Assembly (NCBI RefSeq): GCF_029168315.1
Contig: NZ_JARGYD010000004.1
Span: 124,001-188,000, forward strand
Direction of reading: 5' to 3'
Source: Psychromarinibacter halotolerans
GTDB lineage: Bacteria > Pseudomonadota > Alphaproteobacteria > Rhodobacterales > Rhodobacteraceae
DNA length: 64,000 nt
Shown: positions 35,121-44,055 of the stretch, in pieces
How positions within the stretch are numbered: the first letter of the stretch is position 1
How the letters are laid out: every line of letters begins with the position of its first letter
Notes under the pieces: generated by a model
Seen by the model: the letters and a program-made list of their open reading frames with translations, nothing else
Databases searched by the model: none
What the model was told of the DNA's origin: nothing
Translations under genes and position numbers: made by a program

Positions 35121-35408
35121 ATGCCCAAGGGCTATATCATTGCGCATATCAAGGTGACCGATCCGGAACTGTACCCGGAGTACGTGCGCCTCGACACGCC
35201 GATCCTGCAGAAGATGGGGGCCAATTTCATCGTCCGCGGCGGTCGCAACGAAGTGGTCGAAGGCACCTGCGGCGACCGACATGTCGTCATGGAGTTCCCC
35301 AGCTACGAAGAGGCGCTCGCGGCGTACAACGATCCCGACTACCAAGAAGTCGCCGAGATCCGCCGCAAGTCCGCCGATAGTCTGATCCTAGTCGTCGAAG
35401 GGACCTGA
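35121..35408 (+). CDS. DUF1330 domain protein within the ABC operon
   Basis: A 95-residue dimeric alpha-beta barrel type protein. KGYIIAHIKVTDPELYPEYV at the start and the conserved FIVRGG and ALAAYNDPDYQEVAEIRRKS segments identify DUF1330. The function is unknown; its place between the receptor and the first permease, two bases before the latter, suggests a role tied to the imported compound, perhaps a small enzyme or ligand-binding protein. Confidence 0.88.
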   Translation: MPKGYIIAHIKVTDPELYPEYVRLDTPILQKMGANFIVRGGRNEVVEGTCGDRHVVMEFPSYEEALAAYNDPDYQEVAEIRRKSADSLILVVEGT

Positions 35409-35410
35409 GC

Positions 35411-37156
35411 ATGACCGATGCCACCTCGGGGCCCGACGTCAAGACTGGCCCGACACCCGACAACGCCCTGCGCGAAGCCGACGCGGTAGACCAGAAGGGC
35501 CCGGTGCTGGCCGCGGACGGCACACCGCTGAAGCGGTCGCTGATGCGCGCGCTTCGCCGCGAAAAGCTGCGGGCGCTGATGCTGATCGCGCCGCTGCTGA
35601 TCTTCGTGCTTGTCACCTTCATCGCGCCGATCCTCGACATGCTGTTCCGGTCGGTCGAGAACCAGATCGTCGAGAACACGATCCCGGAAACGGTGTCGGT
35701 CCTGCAGGACTGGGACGCGGTGTCCGACGAGCAGCCGCCGGAAGCGGTGTACGAAGCCCTTTACTACGATCTGTTCCTTGCCGCCGAAGCCCGCCGCCAC
35801 ACGCGTCTGGGCACGCGCCTGAACTATGAACAGGTTGGCCTGTCGTCGCTGTTCCGCTCCTCGGGGCGCGGTCTGGACGATTTCGCCGAGGTTTATCAGG
35901 ACCCGCTGGAAGATCTGGACGAACGCTGGGAAGACGCCGGGTTCTGGTTCGAGATGATGGGCACGACCGGCGACGCGCCGGGCAATGTCGATCTGATCGA
36001 AGCACAGCGCAGCCGCCTTTCGGCGCTGTTGCAGGACCCGATGGGCGGCGACATCGGTTTCGTTCCCGACGCCGCGATCAGCGAGGTCCTGCCGCGCACG
36101 GCAGAAGCCTATGCCGCCTTCGCAGCCTTCACCGCCCTTGTCGACGAAGACGTCGTCGCGGAAGAGGAACCGTGGGAAGCCGTCTTCGCCGCGCTGGGTA
36201 AGGACCTGACGCGCGACGGCGCCGCCGAGGCGGTGGCCGGCTATGACGGGTTCGGGGCCGACGCGCTTGCGGCGGCGATGGAAGAGGTCGTTCCCGACTT
36301 CCCCGACCAGCAATACGCCCCGTTCTTCGCCGAACTGGACCCGGACTGGGCCAGCCCGGAAGTCTGGGCCACGATCAAGACGTTTTCGCCGCAGTACACC
36401 TCTGGCTACTTCCTGTCCTCGGTTGACCTGAAGCTGACGCCGGAAGGGGTGCAGCAGCAGCCTGACGACCAGCAGATCTATATGCTGCTGTTCAAGCGCA
36501 CGATGATCATGTCGCTGACGATCATGCTGTCGTGCATCTTGCTGGGCTATCCGGTGGCGTACCTGCTGTCGAACCTGCCGATGCGGGTGTCGTCGCTGCT
36601 GATGATCCTTGTGCTGCTGCCGTTCTGGACCTCGCTTCTGGTGCGGACGTCAGCATGGAAGGTCCTGCTGCAGCAACAGGGGGTCATCAACGACATCCTT
36701 GTCTGGGTCGGCCTTGTGGCGGACGACAACCGATTGGTGATGATCAACAACCAGTTCGGCACCATCGTCGCGATGACGCACATCCTGCTGCCGTTCATGA
36801 TCCTGCCGCTGTACTCGGTGATGAAGACGGTTCCGCCGTCCTATGTCCGCGCGGCCAAGTCGCTGGGTGCGACGCCGTGGACGGCCTTCTGGAGGGTGTA
36901 TTTCCCGCAATCGGTGCCCGGCATCGGCGCGGGCTCGATCCTCGTGTTCATCCTTGCGATCGGCTACTACATCACGCCGGAACTGGTGGGTGGCACCACG
37001 GGTACCTTCATCAGTAACCGGATCGCCTATCACATCTCGTCGTCGCTGAACTGGGGCCTTGCGGCCGCGCTGGGGACCATCCTGCTGGTGGTCGTGCTGG
37101 TGCTGTACTGGGTCTACGACAAGATCGTCGGCATCGATAACGTGAGCCTGGGGTAA
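35411..37156 (+). CDS. ABC permease (PotB-like) with a large periplasmic insertion
   Basis: Membrane subunit of the importer, 581 residues, about twice the normal length. The first helix is LMLIAPLLIFVLVTFIAPIL (near 57-76). Then comes a hydrophilic stretch of about 280 residues, rich in Asp and Glu, before the second helix near residue 358. The rest is a standard six-helix MetI-type domain with the ATPase-coupling EAA-like loop (YVRAAKSLGATPWTAFWRVY near residue 477). By topology the extra part is periplasmic. No internal domain was recognised in it. Confidence 0.87.
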   Translation: MTDATSGPDVKTGPTPDNALREADAVDQKGPVLAADGTPLKRSLMRALRREKLRALMLIAPLLIFVLVTFIAPILDMLFRSVENQIVENTIPETVSVLQDWDAVSDEQPPEAVYEALYYDLFLAAEARRHTRLGTRLNYEQVGLSSLFRSSGRGLDDFAEVYQDPLEDLDERWEDAGFWFEMMGTTGDAPGNVDLIEAQRSRLSALLQDPMGGDIGFVPDAAISEVLPRTAEAYAAFAAFTALVDEDVVAEEEPWEAVFAALGKDLTRDGAAEAVAGYDGFGADALAAAMEEVVPDFPDQQYAPFFAELDPDWASPEVWATIKTFSPQYTSGYFLSSVDLKLTPEGVQQQPDDQQIYMLLFKRTMIMSLTIMLSCILLGYPVAYLLSNLPMRVSSLLMILVLLPFWTSLLVRTSAWKVLLQQQGVINDILVWVGLVADDNRLVMINNQFGTIVAMTHILLPFMILPLYSVMKTVPPSYVRAAKSLGATPWTAFWRVYFPQSVPGIGAGSILVFILAIGYYITPELVGGTTGTFISNRIAYHISSSLNWGLAAALGTILLVVVLVLYWVYDKIVGIDNVSLG

Positions 37157-37162
37157 TCGGAC

Positions 37163-38344
37163 ATGGCACTTATACAACCTATCAAGACCCCGCCGCTTAC
37201 CACCTTCACGGTGCCCTTCGTCGCGGCGCTGGCGGCCTTCTTCGGACTGTTCGTCGGCATCGCCAACGGCTCTGGCATCCTTGGCCTTCTGGTCGGCGCG
37301 GTGATCGGCGCGGCGCTGGCCTATGGGCTGTGCACCTTCGTCCCGGATAAGCGCACGGGCACCCTGATCTCGGCCGCGATCTTCGCGGTCGTGGGGCTGC
37401 TTCTGGCGGGGCTGTCCGGCCTTCTTGGGGGCGCGATCATCGGCTTCGTGCTGGGCTGGTTCGCTTACTGGCTGCACACCGGCAAGTACCGGAACGGGGT
37501 GCCGATCTATTCCACCCCGCGCGAGACGCTGTGGCACAACACCTACAAGTTCATCTGCGGCCTGATCTTCTTCTTCCTGATCGCGCCGATCCTCACGGTG
37601 ATGCCGCTGTCGTTCAACGCCGAGAACTTCTTCACCTTCACGCCGGGGATGCTGGCGCTGGATCCGGAAGCCTATTCGCTGAAGCACTACCGTGACTTCT
37701 TCAGCAACCCGGACTGGCAGCAGGCGCTGCGGAACTCGGTCCAGATCGCACCTGCGGCCACGCTGCTGTCGGTGTCGCTGGGCACGCTGGCGGCCATCGG
37801 CCTGAGCCAGCCGCACGTTCCGTTCCGCCGGGCGATCATGGCGATCCTGATCTCGCCGATGATCGTGCCGCTGATCATCTCGGCGGCGGGGATGTACTTC
37901 TTCTACTCGCGGATCGGTCTGCAGGGCACCTACGTGGGCGTCGTGCTGGCGCACGCGGCGCTGGGGATCCCCTTCGTGATCATCACCGTGACGGCGACGC
38001 TGGTCGGCTTCGACGACAGCCTGACGCGGGCGGCGGCGAACATGGGGGCCAACCCGGTGACGACCTTCTTCAAGGTACAGATGCCGCTGATCCTGCCGGG
38101 CGTGATCTCGGGCGGTCTATTCGCCTTCATCACCTCGTTCGACGAGGTCGTGGTGGTGCTGTTCGTGGGCTCGGTCGGGCAGAAGACGCTGCCGTGGCAG
38201 ATGTTCACCGGCCTGCGGGAACAGATCTCGCCGACGATCCTTGCGGTCGCGACGATCCTTGTGGGGATCTCGATCCTGCTGCTGACCACGGTAGAACTGC
38301 TGCGCCGCCGGTCCGAGCGGATGCGGGGCATGTCGCCCGGCTGA
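37163..38344 (+). CDS. ABC permease (PotC-like) with extra N-terminal helices
   Basis: Second membrane subunit, 393 residues against about 270 for PotC. Residues 13-110 contain three to four glycine-rich hydrophobic helices not found in the standard domain. The MetI-type domain begins at FICGLIFFFLIAPILTVMPL (near 130), with the coupling loop LTRAAANMGANPVTTFFKV near residue 290. It follows the first permease after six bases and ends the operon. Confidence 0.87.
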   Translation: MALIQPIKTPPLTTFTVPFVAALAAFFGLFVGIANGSGILGLLVGAVIGAALAYGLCTFVPDKRTGTLISAAIFAVVGLLLAGLSGLLGGAIIGFVLGWFAYWLHTGKYRNGVPIYSTPRETLWHNTYKFICGLIFFFLIAPILTVMPLSFNAENFFTFTPGMLALDPEAYSLKHYRDFFSNPDWQQALRNSVQIAPAATLLSVSLGTLAAIGLSQPHVPFRRAIMAILISPMIVPLIISAAGMYFFYSRIGLQGTYVGVVLAHAALGIPFVIITVTATLVGFDDSLTRAAANMGANPVTTFFKVQMPLILPGVISGGLFAFITSFDEVVVVLFVGSVGQKTLPWQMFTGLREQISPTILAVATILVGISILLLTTVELLRRRSERMRGMSPG

Positions 38345-38376
38345 TCCGGGCGCGGCGCGCTATCGTCAGAATAAGG

Positions 38377-38409
38377 AAAGGCCCCGGATCGCGATGTCCG
38401 GGGCCTTTT
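38377..38409 (+). terminator. terminator at the end of the ABC operon, bidirectional
   Basis: AAAGGCCCCGGA (38377-38388), loop TCGCGATG, TCCGGGGCCTTTT (38397-38409). A perfect 12-pair stem with T runs readable on both strands; it also serves the AEC gene on the other strand. Confidence 0.88.
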
Positions 38410-38410
38410 G

Positions 38411-39340
38411 CTATGGCAGGATCGCCAGCCAGATCCAGATCGTCACGATCGACAGCGCCGTCGCCATCAACAGCGCCGAGGCCGCGACGCGGCGGGCGAC
38501 GCCGTACATGTTGGCGAAGATATAGGTGTTCACGCCCGGCGCCATCGACGCGGTCAGCACGGCGGACCGCAGCTGCCCGGTTGTCAGCCCGGTCAGCTTG
38601 CCCAGCGTGTAGGTGACCAGCGGATGCAGGACCAGCGAGATCAGGCAGACCATCGTTATGGTGGCCATGTCGCCCTCGGGGCGATAGCGGTACAGGATGC
38701 CGCCAAGCGCGAACAGCGCGGCGGGCAGGGCGGCCCGGCTGACCAGATCAAGCGCGCCGCCGACAACCTCGGGCACCGGCAGGTTGGTGAGGTTCGCGAC
38801 GAACCCCAGCGCGATGCCAAGGATCAGCCCGTTGCGGAACACCGCCGTCAGGATCGCCTTCGCCTTCGCAAGCGGCCCGGCGCCTTGGGCGCGGGTCAGT
38901 TCCATGATGGTCAGGCCAATGCCGTACAGGATCGGAGCGTGGACCGAGATGATCGCGAAGTTTGATTGCAGAGCACCTGCGCCATAGGCGCGTTCGGTGA
39001 TCGGCACGCCCAGCAGAAGCGAGTTCGAGAACATGCCGCAGAAGCCGATGGCGATGCTGTCCTGCCACGGCCGCCGGAAGATCAGCCGCGCCCCCAGAAG
39101 ACCCGCCGCGAAGCCCGCGAAAGCGCCGGTGTAGAAGCTGGCGAACAGCGAGACCGACAAGGCCTCGTCAAGGTTCAGCTGCGAGATGGCGCGGAACAGC
39201 AGGCACGGGAAAGCGAAGTTCTGGGCAAAGCCCATCAGCCCGTCCACCGCCGCGTCGGAGAACATCTTGCGCCACACGACGAGGTAACCCGCGCCGATGA
39301 CAAGGAACACGGGCAGGATGACGTCTACGAGGGCTTGCAT
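38411..39340 (-). CDS. AEC (auxin efflux carrier) family transporter
   Basis: A 309-residue inner-membrane protein with about ten helices and the AEC pattern: VDVILPVFLVIGAGYLVV at the start, GVPITERAYG in the middle, and ALGGILYRYR followed by two helices near the end. Bacterial members carry malate, malonate and other organic anions; the substrate is not evident. It stops a few bases before the shared terminator. Confidence 0.88.
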   Translation of the reverse strand: MQALVDVILPVFLVIGAGYLVVWRKMFSDAAVDGLMGFAQNFAFPCLLFRAISQLNLDEALSVSLFASFYTGAFAGFAAGLLGARLIFRRPWQDSIAIGFCGMFSNSLLLGVPITERAYGAGALQSNFAIISVHAPILYGIGLTIMELTRAQGAGPLAKAKAILTAVFRNGLILGIALGFVANLTNLPVPEVVGGALDLVSRAALPAALFALGGILYRYRPEGDMATITMVCLISLVLHPLVTYTLGKLTGLTTGQLRSAVLTASMAPGVNTYIFANMYGVARRVAASALLMATALSIVTIWIWLAILP

Positions 39341-39427
39341 GACTGTTGGGCCTTGAAAAGAGCGGGGGAGGGGCGTGCGCCCTTGAGAGCGGTGATCGGG
39401 GCGCCTGCGACCGGAAGACCGCGGCGC

Positions 39428-40228
39428 CTAAAGCGCATAGCGGATCACCATCCCGTCATAGGCCGGTGTCACGTCGTCGGGCGTCTCGGCCTTCACCGCC
39501 TCGTAGTCGAGGTCGAGGTGCATGTTCGTCAGGACGGCCCGTTTCGGCGCGGCGCGCTCGATCCATTCCAGCGATTGCGCCAGATGCGAATGGGTCGGAT
39601 GCGGATCGCGGCGCAGCGCGTCGAGAACCCAGCAGTCGAGATCGGTGACCGCTTCCCATGCCTCGTCCGACATGTGCGCCACGTCCGGCAGATAGGCGAG
39701 GTCGCCGATCCGGAACCCCAGCGCGTCGATCGAACCGTGGTTGACCTCGAACGGGGTCAGGATGATCGCGCCGCCAGCACCGGTCACGGTGATCGGCCCC
39801 TCGATGGTGTTCATCTCAAGGATCGGCGGGTAGGGCGAGGTCTTCGGCTGGATGAAGGCATAGGCGAAGCGCGAATACAGGTCGTCCTGCGTCGCGCCGT
39901 CGGCCCAGACCTGCAGGCGCTGGCGGGTGTTGAACACCACCTGCCGCAGGTCATCCAGCCCGTGGGTATGGTCCGCGTGGCTGTGCGTGAACACCACCGC
40001 ATCCAGCGCGCCGACACCGGCGTCCAGAAGCTGCGCCCGCATGTCGGGCGTGGTGTCGATCAGCACGCGCGTCACGCCCTCGGGCGTTTCGCGTTCCACC
40101 AGCATCGAACAGCGGCGGCGCGTGTTTTTCGGATTGTCGGGATCGCACAGGCCCCAGTGCCCGCCAAGACGCGGGACGCCGCCGGACGAGCCGCACCCGA
40201 GGATCGTGAACCGCAGCTCGGCGCTCAC
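39428..40228 (-). CDS. metallo-beta-lactamase fold hydrolase (PhnP-like)
   Basis: A 266-residue hydrolase starting at GTG 40228, where GTGA overlaps the end of tatD. The start FTILGCGSSGGVPRLGG matches PhnP-like phosphodiesterases, and the zinc ligands are in VVFTHSHADHTHGLDD (His-x-His-x-Asp-His), with further ligands in LPDVAHMSDE and NMHLDLDY. It is likely to hydrolyse a cyclic or aryl phosphodiester; the substrate is unknown. The much longer upstream extension of this frame is only the tatD antiframe. Confidence 0.9.
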   Translation of the reverse strand: MSAELRFTILGCGSSGGVPRLGGHWGLCDPDNPKNTRRRCSMLVERETPEGVTRVLIDTTPDMRAQLLDAGVGALDAVVFTHSHADHTHGLDDLRQVVFNTRQRLQVWADGATQDDLYSRFAYAFIQPKTSPYPPILEMNTIEGPITVTGAGGAIILTPFEVNHGSIDALGFRIGDLAYLPDVAHMSDEAWEAVTDLDCWVLDALRRDPHPTHSHLAQSLEWIERAAPKRAVLTNMHLDLDYEAVKAETPDDVTPAYDGMVIRYAL

Positions 40229-41034
40229 GCGGCGGCCTCGTAGGCGGCCACGCGCGAGAACAGGCGCTCGAAGTTCGCCTGCGTGCGGGCGGCGAAGTCG
40301 GCATAGTCCAGCCCGTACACTTCGGCCCCCACGCGGGCGGTGTGGGCCGAGAAGGCGGGCTCGTTGCGTTTGCCGCGATGGGGCGGCGGCGCAAGATAGG
40401 GGCTGTCGGTCTCGACCAGCACGCGGTCTACGGGCACGTCGGCGAAAATCTCGCGCAGTTCGGTTGACCGGGGGAAGGCGGCGATGCCGGACATCGACAG
40501 GTAGAACCCAAGCCCCAGCGCGGCCTCGGCCAGCGGCCGGCCGGACGAGAAGCAGTGCATGACGCAGGAATAGGCCCCGGCCGCGTGTTCCTCGGACAGG
40601 ATGCGTGCCATGTCCTCGTCCGCGTCGCGGGCATGGATGATCAGGGGCAGGCCGGTTTGGCGGCAAGCCTCGATATGGATGCGCAGCGACTCTTGCTGAA
40701 TGTCTTTCGAGTCCGCCGTGTAGTGGTAATCGAGACCGGTTTCGCCGATGCCCACGAACTTCGGGTGATCGGCCAGCGCCACCAGTTCGTCGACGGTCGC
40801 CAGCGGCTCTTCCGCCGCGCTCATCGGGTGGGTGCCGGCGGCGTAGAACACCGGCGCATGCGCCTCGGCCAGCGCGCGGACCTGCGGTTCCTGCCGCAGC
40901 CGCGTGCAGATGGTGACCATGCGGGTCACGCCCGCCTCTGCGGCCCGCGCCAGGAGGGCGTCGTGTTCGCCCTCGAACTGCGGAAAGTCGAGGTGGCAAT
41001 GGCTGTCGGTAATCTGCGGGATGTCAGCGGGCAT
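40225..41034 (-). CDS. tatD: TatD family metal-dependent deoxyribonuclease
   Basis: A 269-residue TIM barrel. DSHCHLDFPQFEG near residue 8 carries the first metal-binding His pair, GIGETGLDYHY the Glu, PLIIHARDAD and MHCFSSG the next His residues, and LVETDSPYLAP the Asp. Members have 3'-5' DNA exonuclease activity. ATG 41034 is preferred over a start 12 codons upstream. The order tmk-holB-tatD-hydrolase is a conserved housekeeping operon. Confidence 0.92.
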   Translation of the reverse strand: MPADIPQITDSHCHLDFPQFEGEHDALLARAAEAGVTRMVTICTRLRQEPQVRALAEAHAPVFYAAGTHPMSAAEEPLATVDELVALADHPKFVGIGETGLDYHYTADSKDIQQESLRIHIEACRQTGLPLIIHARDADEDMARILSEEHAAGAYSCVMHCFSSGRPLAEAALGLGFYLSMSGIAAFPRSTELREIFADVPVDRVLVETDSPYLAPPPHRGKRNEPAFSAHTARVGAEVYGLDYADFAARTQANFERLFSRVAAYEAAA

Positions 41035-41082
41035 GGAAAAGCGGTCTTCGGTCGAAGTGTGAACGTGCAAGGCGGATGGGAG

Positions 41083-42201
41083 TCAGGCGGGCAGCTTGGC
41101 CGCCGTTTCGTGAACCTTGAGAACCATATCAAGGATGAGCGCGGCAGGGTCAAGGTTGACCGCCCGGCCATGCCGCGCCCGCGCGCCCAGCGACTGCGCA
41201 AGGTCGGCCCACTGGCGTGCCGCGTGGGGGTGTGGCGACAACCGCGCCATCAACCTGGCTTCGCCCTCGGCGGCCTCGGGCAGGGGCGGGCCAGAGATTC
41301 CGGCGCGGGCAAGCCGTGCGAGGAACAGATCGAACAGGTCCAGCAGCAGCGCGAAACGGTCGGCGTTGGTGCGGCCCGTCGCGCCGTCGGCCAGCGCCAA
41401 GGCGCGGGGGCGGGCGTTGGGGTCGCCCAGCACCTGCACCAGTTCCCCGTAAAGCTTCAGCCCGTCCATCGTCAGCAGGCGCAACGCGGTGCCGACCGAC
41501 CCTTCCGCCAACGCCGCAAGCGCGTCTGCGTCCTCGCCGGGCTCGACACCTGCTTGGGACAGCGCCTGCGCGATCTCGGGGGCATCCAGCGTGCGGCACC
41601 GCAGGCGGCGGCAGCGCGACAGGATGGTCGGCAAAAGGCGCGACGGCTGGTGCGCGATCAACAGAAGCGTGGTGTTGGCGGGCGGTTCCTCCAGCACCTT
41701 CAGCAGGGCGTTCGCGGCAGAGACGTTCATCTCATCCGCCGCATCCACGATCACCACACGGCGCCCGCCATCGGCGGCGGACAATTCGAAGAACCGCTTC
41801 AGGCGGCGGATCTCTTCGACGGTGATTTCCTGCCGCAGGCGTTCGGTCTTCGGGTCCCACGGGCGGCGCACCAGCGACAGGCCGGGCTCGGACAGGGCAG
41901 CAAGGCGGTGGGAGACCGGGTGGTCTTCGGAGATATCCAGCGTCTCGGGCGGCGGAGGGGCGCCGAACAGGCCGTCCTCCTGCTGGAGCGGCGTCGCCAG
42001 CAGGAACCGCGCGATCCGCCATGCCAGCGTCGCCTTGCCCACGCCGCGCGGGCCGGTGATCAGCCAGGCGTGATGCATCCGCCCGGTGGTGAACGCGTCG
42101 AGGAACGCGGCCTCTGCCTCGTCCTGTCCGATCAGCCGCTCGGTGTGGCGCGGGTGCGGGGCGCCGGGGGCGCGGTCGGCTTCGGGCGCCGCGTCGGTCA
42201 T
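41083..42201 (-). CDS. holB: DNA polymerase III subunit delta prime
   Basis: A clamp-loader subunit of the AAA+ class, 372 residues. ITGPRGVGKATLAWRIARFL is the P-loop region, VVIVDAADEMNVSAANALLK the Walker B region, and LEEPPANTTLLLIAHQPSRL contains the sensor segment; ILSRCRRLRCR follows. Together with delta and tau subunits it loads the beta clamp. It overlaps tmk by four bases (ATGA). Confidence 0.93.
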   Translation of the reverse strand: MTDAAPEADRAPGAPHPRHTERLIGQDEAEAAFLDAFTTGRMHHAWLITGPRGVGKATLAWRIARFLLATPLQQEDGLFGAPPPPETLDISEDHPVSHRLAALSEPGLSLVRRPWDPKTERLRQEITVEEIRRLKRFFELSAADGGRRVVIVDAADEMNVSAANALLKVLEEPPANTTLLLIAHQPSRLLPTILSRCRRLRCRTLDAPEIAQALSQAGVEPGEDADALAALAEGSVGTALRLLTMDGLKLYGELVQVLGDPNARPRALALADGATGRTNADRFALLLDLFDLFLARLARAGISGPPLPEAAEGEARLMARLSPHPHAARQWADLAQSLGARARHGRAVNLDPAALILDMVLKVHETAAKLPA

Positions 42202-42818
42202 GCCAGCGCCTTTAGGACAACGGCTTCGACCTCCGCCGCGACGGCCTCGGGCGGGCGGTCGCCGTCGATCACCCGGAAACGCGGGGCGAATTCCTTCGCC
42301 AGCGCAAGGAACCCCGCGCGCATCTTGGCCTGAAGATCCAGACCGAAGTCCTCGAACCGTTCTTCGGTCCCGTTGCGCCCCTTGGCGCGGGCAAGGCCGG
42401 TGGCGGGGTCCATGTCGATCAGGATCGTCAGGTCCGGCTCGCGCCCGATCATCAGGTCGTGCAGGGCGTCGACCTTGGCCCGCAGATCGCCCCGCGACAG
42501 GCCCTGATACATTCGCGTGGAATCCGCGAAGCGGTCGCAGACCACCACCTTGCCGGCGGCCAGCGACGGTTCGATCAGCCGTTCCAGATGATCGCGGCGG
42601 GCGGCGGTGAACAGCAAAAGCTCGGTCTCGGCGGACCAGCGGTCCGGGTCGCCTTCCAACACCAGCCGCCGGATCTCGTCCGCGCCGGGGGACCCGCCGG
42701 GTTCGCGCGTCAGCACCGCGTCGTGCCCCTTGGCGCGCAGCGCGTCGGCCAGCAGGCGGGCCTGTGTCGACTTGCCCGACCCGTCGATGCCTTCGAAGGT
42801 GATGAAACGTCCTGTCAT
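42198..42818 (-). CDS. tmk: thymidylate kinase
   Basis: Phosphorylates dTMP to dTDP. The P-loop FEGIDGSGKST is at residues 8-18, the DRF/Y-type motif CDRFADSTRMYQG near 95, and the LID segment KGRNGTEERFEDFGLD near 148. Length of 206 is normal with ATG 42818; longer frame extensions lie inside non-coding sequence. Confidence 0.95.
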   Translation of the reverse strand: MTGRFITFEGIDGSGKSTQARLLADALRAKGHDAVLTREPGGSPGADEIRRLVLEGDPDRWSAETELLLFTAARRDHLERLIEPSLAAGKVVVCDRFADSTRMYQGLSRGDLRAKVDALHDLMIGREPDLTILIDMDPATGLARAKGRNGTEERFEDFGLDLQAKMRAGFLALAKEFAPRFRVIDGDRPPEAVAAEVEAVVLKALA

Positions 42819-42868
42819 GAAAGCGGCGTAGCCGTCCACCCGCACGGGGTCAACGGCCTGACGCAGGC

Positions 42869-44026
42869 TTACAGCAGGTCGGCGGCCTGACCCGCGAAAC
42901 GGGTCAGGAGAATGCGCGCGGCGGTGCGGATGCGGGGCATGAAGCCGCCCCGCTCGACGGTGCGGTCCGCCACCAGCGGCACGCGGGTTTCCGGCATGTC
43001 CGGCAGCGAGATGATCAGCTCGCCCAGTTCCTGACCCTGCTCGATCGGGGCCTGCACCGGGCCGCGATAGCGGATCTCGCCCTCGATGTTGCCCTGCACC
43101 AGCGCCGGGATCAGCAGGTCCACGTCCTGCGGCACCGCAAGACCCACCTGATCGATGTTGCCCAGCCACACGGGGGCCGAGGCCAGCACCTTGCCTTCTT
43201 CCACCACGGTCTTGTGCACGAACTGGCGGAAGGCCCAGTTCACGATACGCTCGGATTCCTCAGCGCGCTCGTCTTCCGTGTTCAGACCCGCGATCACGAA
43301 GACGATGCGCCGGTTGCCCTGCATGGCGGACCCGACAAGGCCGTAACCGGCTTCCTCGGTGTGGCCCGTTTTCAGGCCGTCCGCGCCGATGCCGAGGGCC
43401 AGAAGCGGGTTCCGGTTGAACCTGTTCTGCGGGGCGCGGCCGTCGAACGGAAACTCGGTCATGCCGAAATAGCCGTAGTACTCGGGGAACTCCGAGATCA
43501 GGCGCGCGGCCAGCGTGCCAAGGTCACGCATCGACATGCGCTGGTTCGGCGCGGGCCAGCCGCTGGCGTTGGCGAAGGTCGAGTTCGACATGCCAAGCGC
43601 GCGGGCGCGGTCGTTCATCATCCGTGCAAAGGCTTCCTCGGTCCCGGCGAGGCCCTCGGCCACCACGACGCAGGCGTCGTTGCCGGACAGGACGATGATG
43701 CCCTTGATCAGCTCTTCCACGGTGGGACGGTCGGTTTCGTTCAGGAACATGGTCGAGCCGCCCATGTTCTTCGCCTTGGTCGAGACGCGGAACTGCGTGT
43801 CCAGCGTCACGCGACCGTCGCGCAGCGCCTCGAACAGCATGTTCAGCGTCATCAGCTTGGACATCGAGGCCGGCGGATAGGGCAGGTCGGCCTCTTTCGA
43901 CATCAGCACCGTCTCGGTGGTCATGTCATAGACCCAGGCCGCCCGTGCCCGCGTTTCGAACGCGTGGACGGGCAGGGCGGTCATCAGGATCAGGGCGAGC
44001 GTCGCGAGCAGAGGGGCAAAACGCAT
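42869..44026 (-). CDS. D-alanyl-D-alanine carboxypeptidase (PBP5/6-like)
   Basis: A periplasmic enzyme trimming the terminal D-Ala from peptide stems. Signal peptide (PLLATLALILMTALPVHAF), then the active-site motifs Ser-x-x-Lys in PPASMSKLMTLN, SGN in VLSGNDA, and KTG in LKTGHTEEAGYG. A C-terminal PBP5 beta domain and an amphipathic tail (AARILLTRFAGQAADLL) that would anchor it to the membrane complete the 385 residues. The neighbouring SPOR lipoprotein fits a septal role. Confidence 0.93.
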   Translation of the reverse strand: MRFAPLLATLALILMTALPVHAFETRARAAWVYDMTTETVLMSKEADLPYPPASMSKLMTLNMLFEALRDGRVTLDTQFRVSTKAKNMGGSTMFLNETDRPTVEELIKGIIVLSGNDACVVVAEGLAGTEEAFARMMNDRARALGMSNSTFANASGWPAPNQRMSMRDLGTLAARLISEFPEYYGYFGMTEFPFDGRAPQNRFNRNPLLALGIGADGLKTGHTEEAGYGLVGSAMQGNRRIVFVIAGLNTEDERAEESERIVNWAFRQFVHKTVVEEGKVLASAPVWLGNIDQVGLAVPQDVDLLIPALVQGNIEGEIRYRGPVQAPIEQGQELGELIISLPDMPETRVPLVADRTVERGGFMPRIRTAARILLTRFAGQAADLL

Positions 44027-44055
44027 GGGCCTTGAGGGTCCTTTCTTTGGGCGTG

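Noticed and set aside
39428..40999. 523-codon version of the PhnP-like gene
   Set aside because: The first half is the tatD gene read in another frame; GTG 40228 gives a normal N terminus and the usual overlap with tatD.
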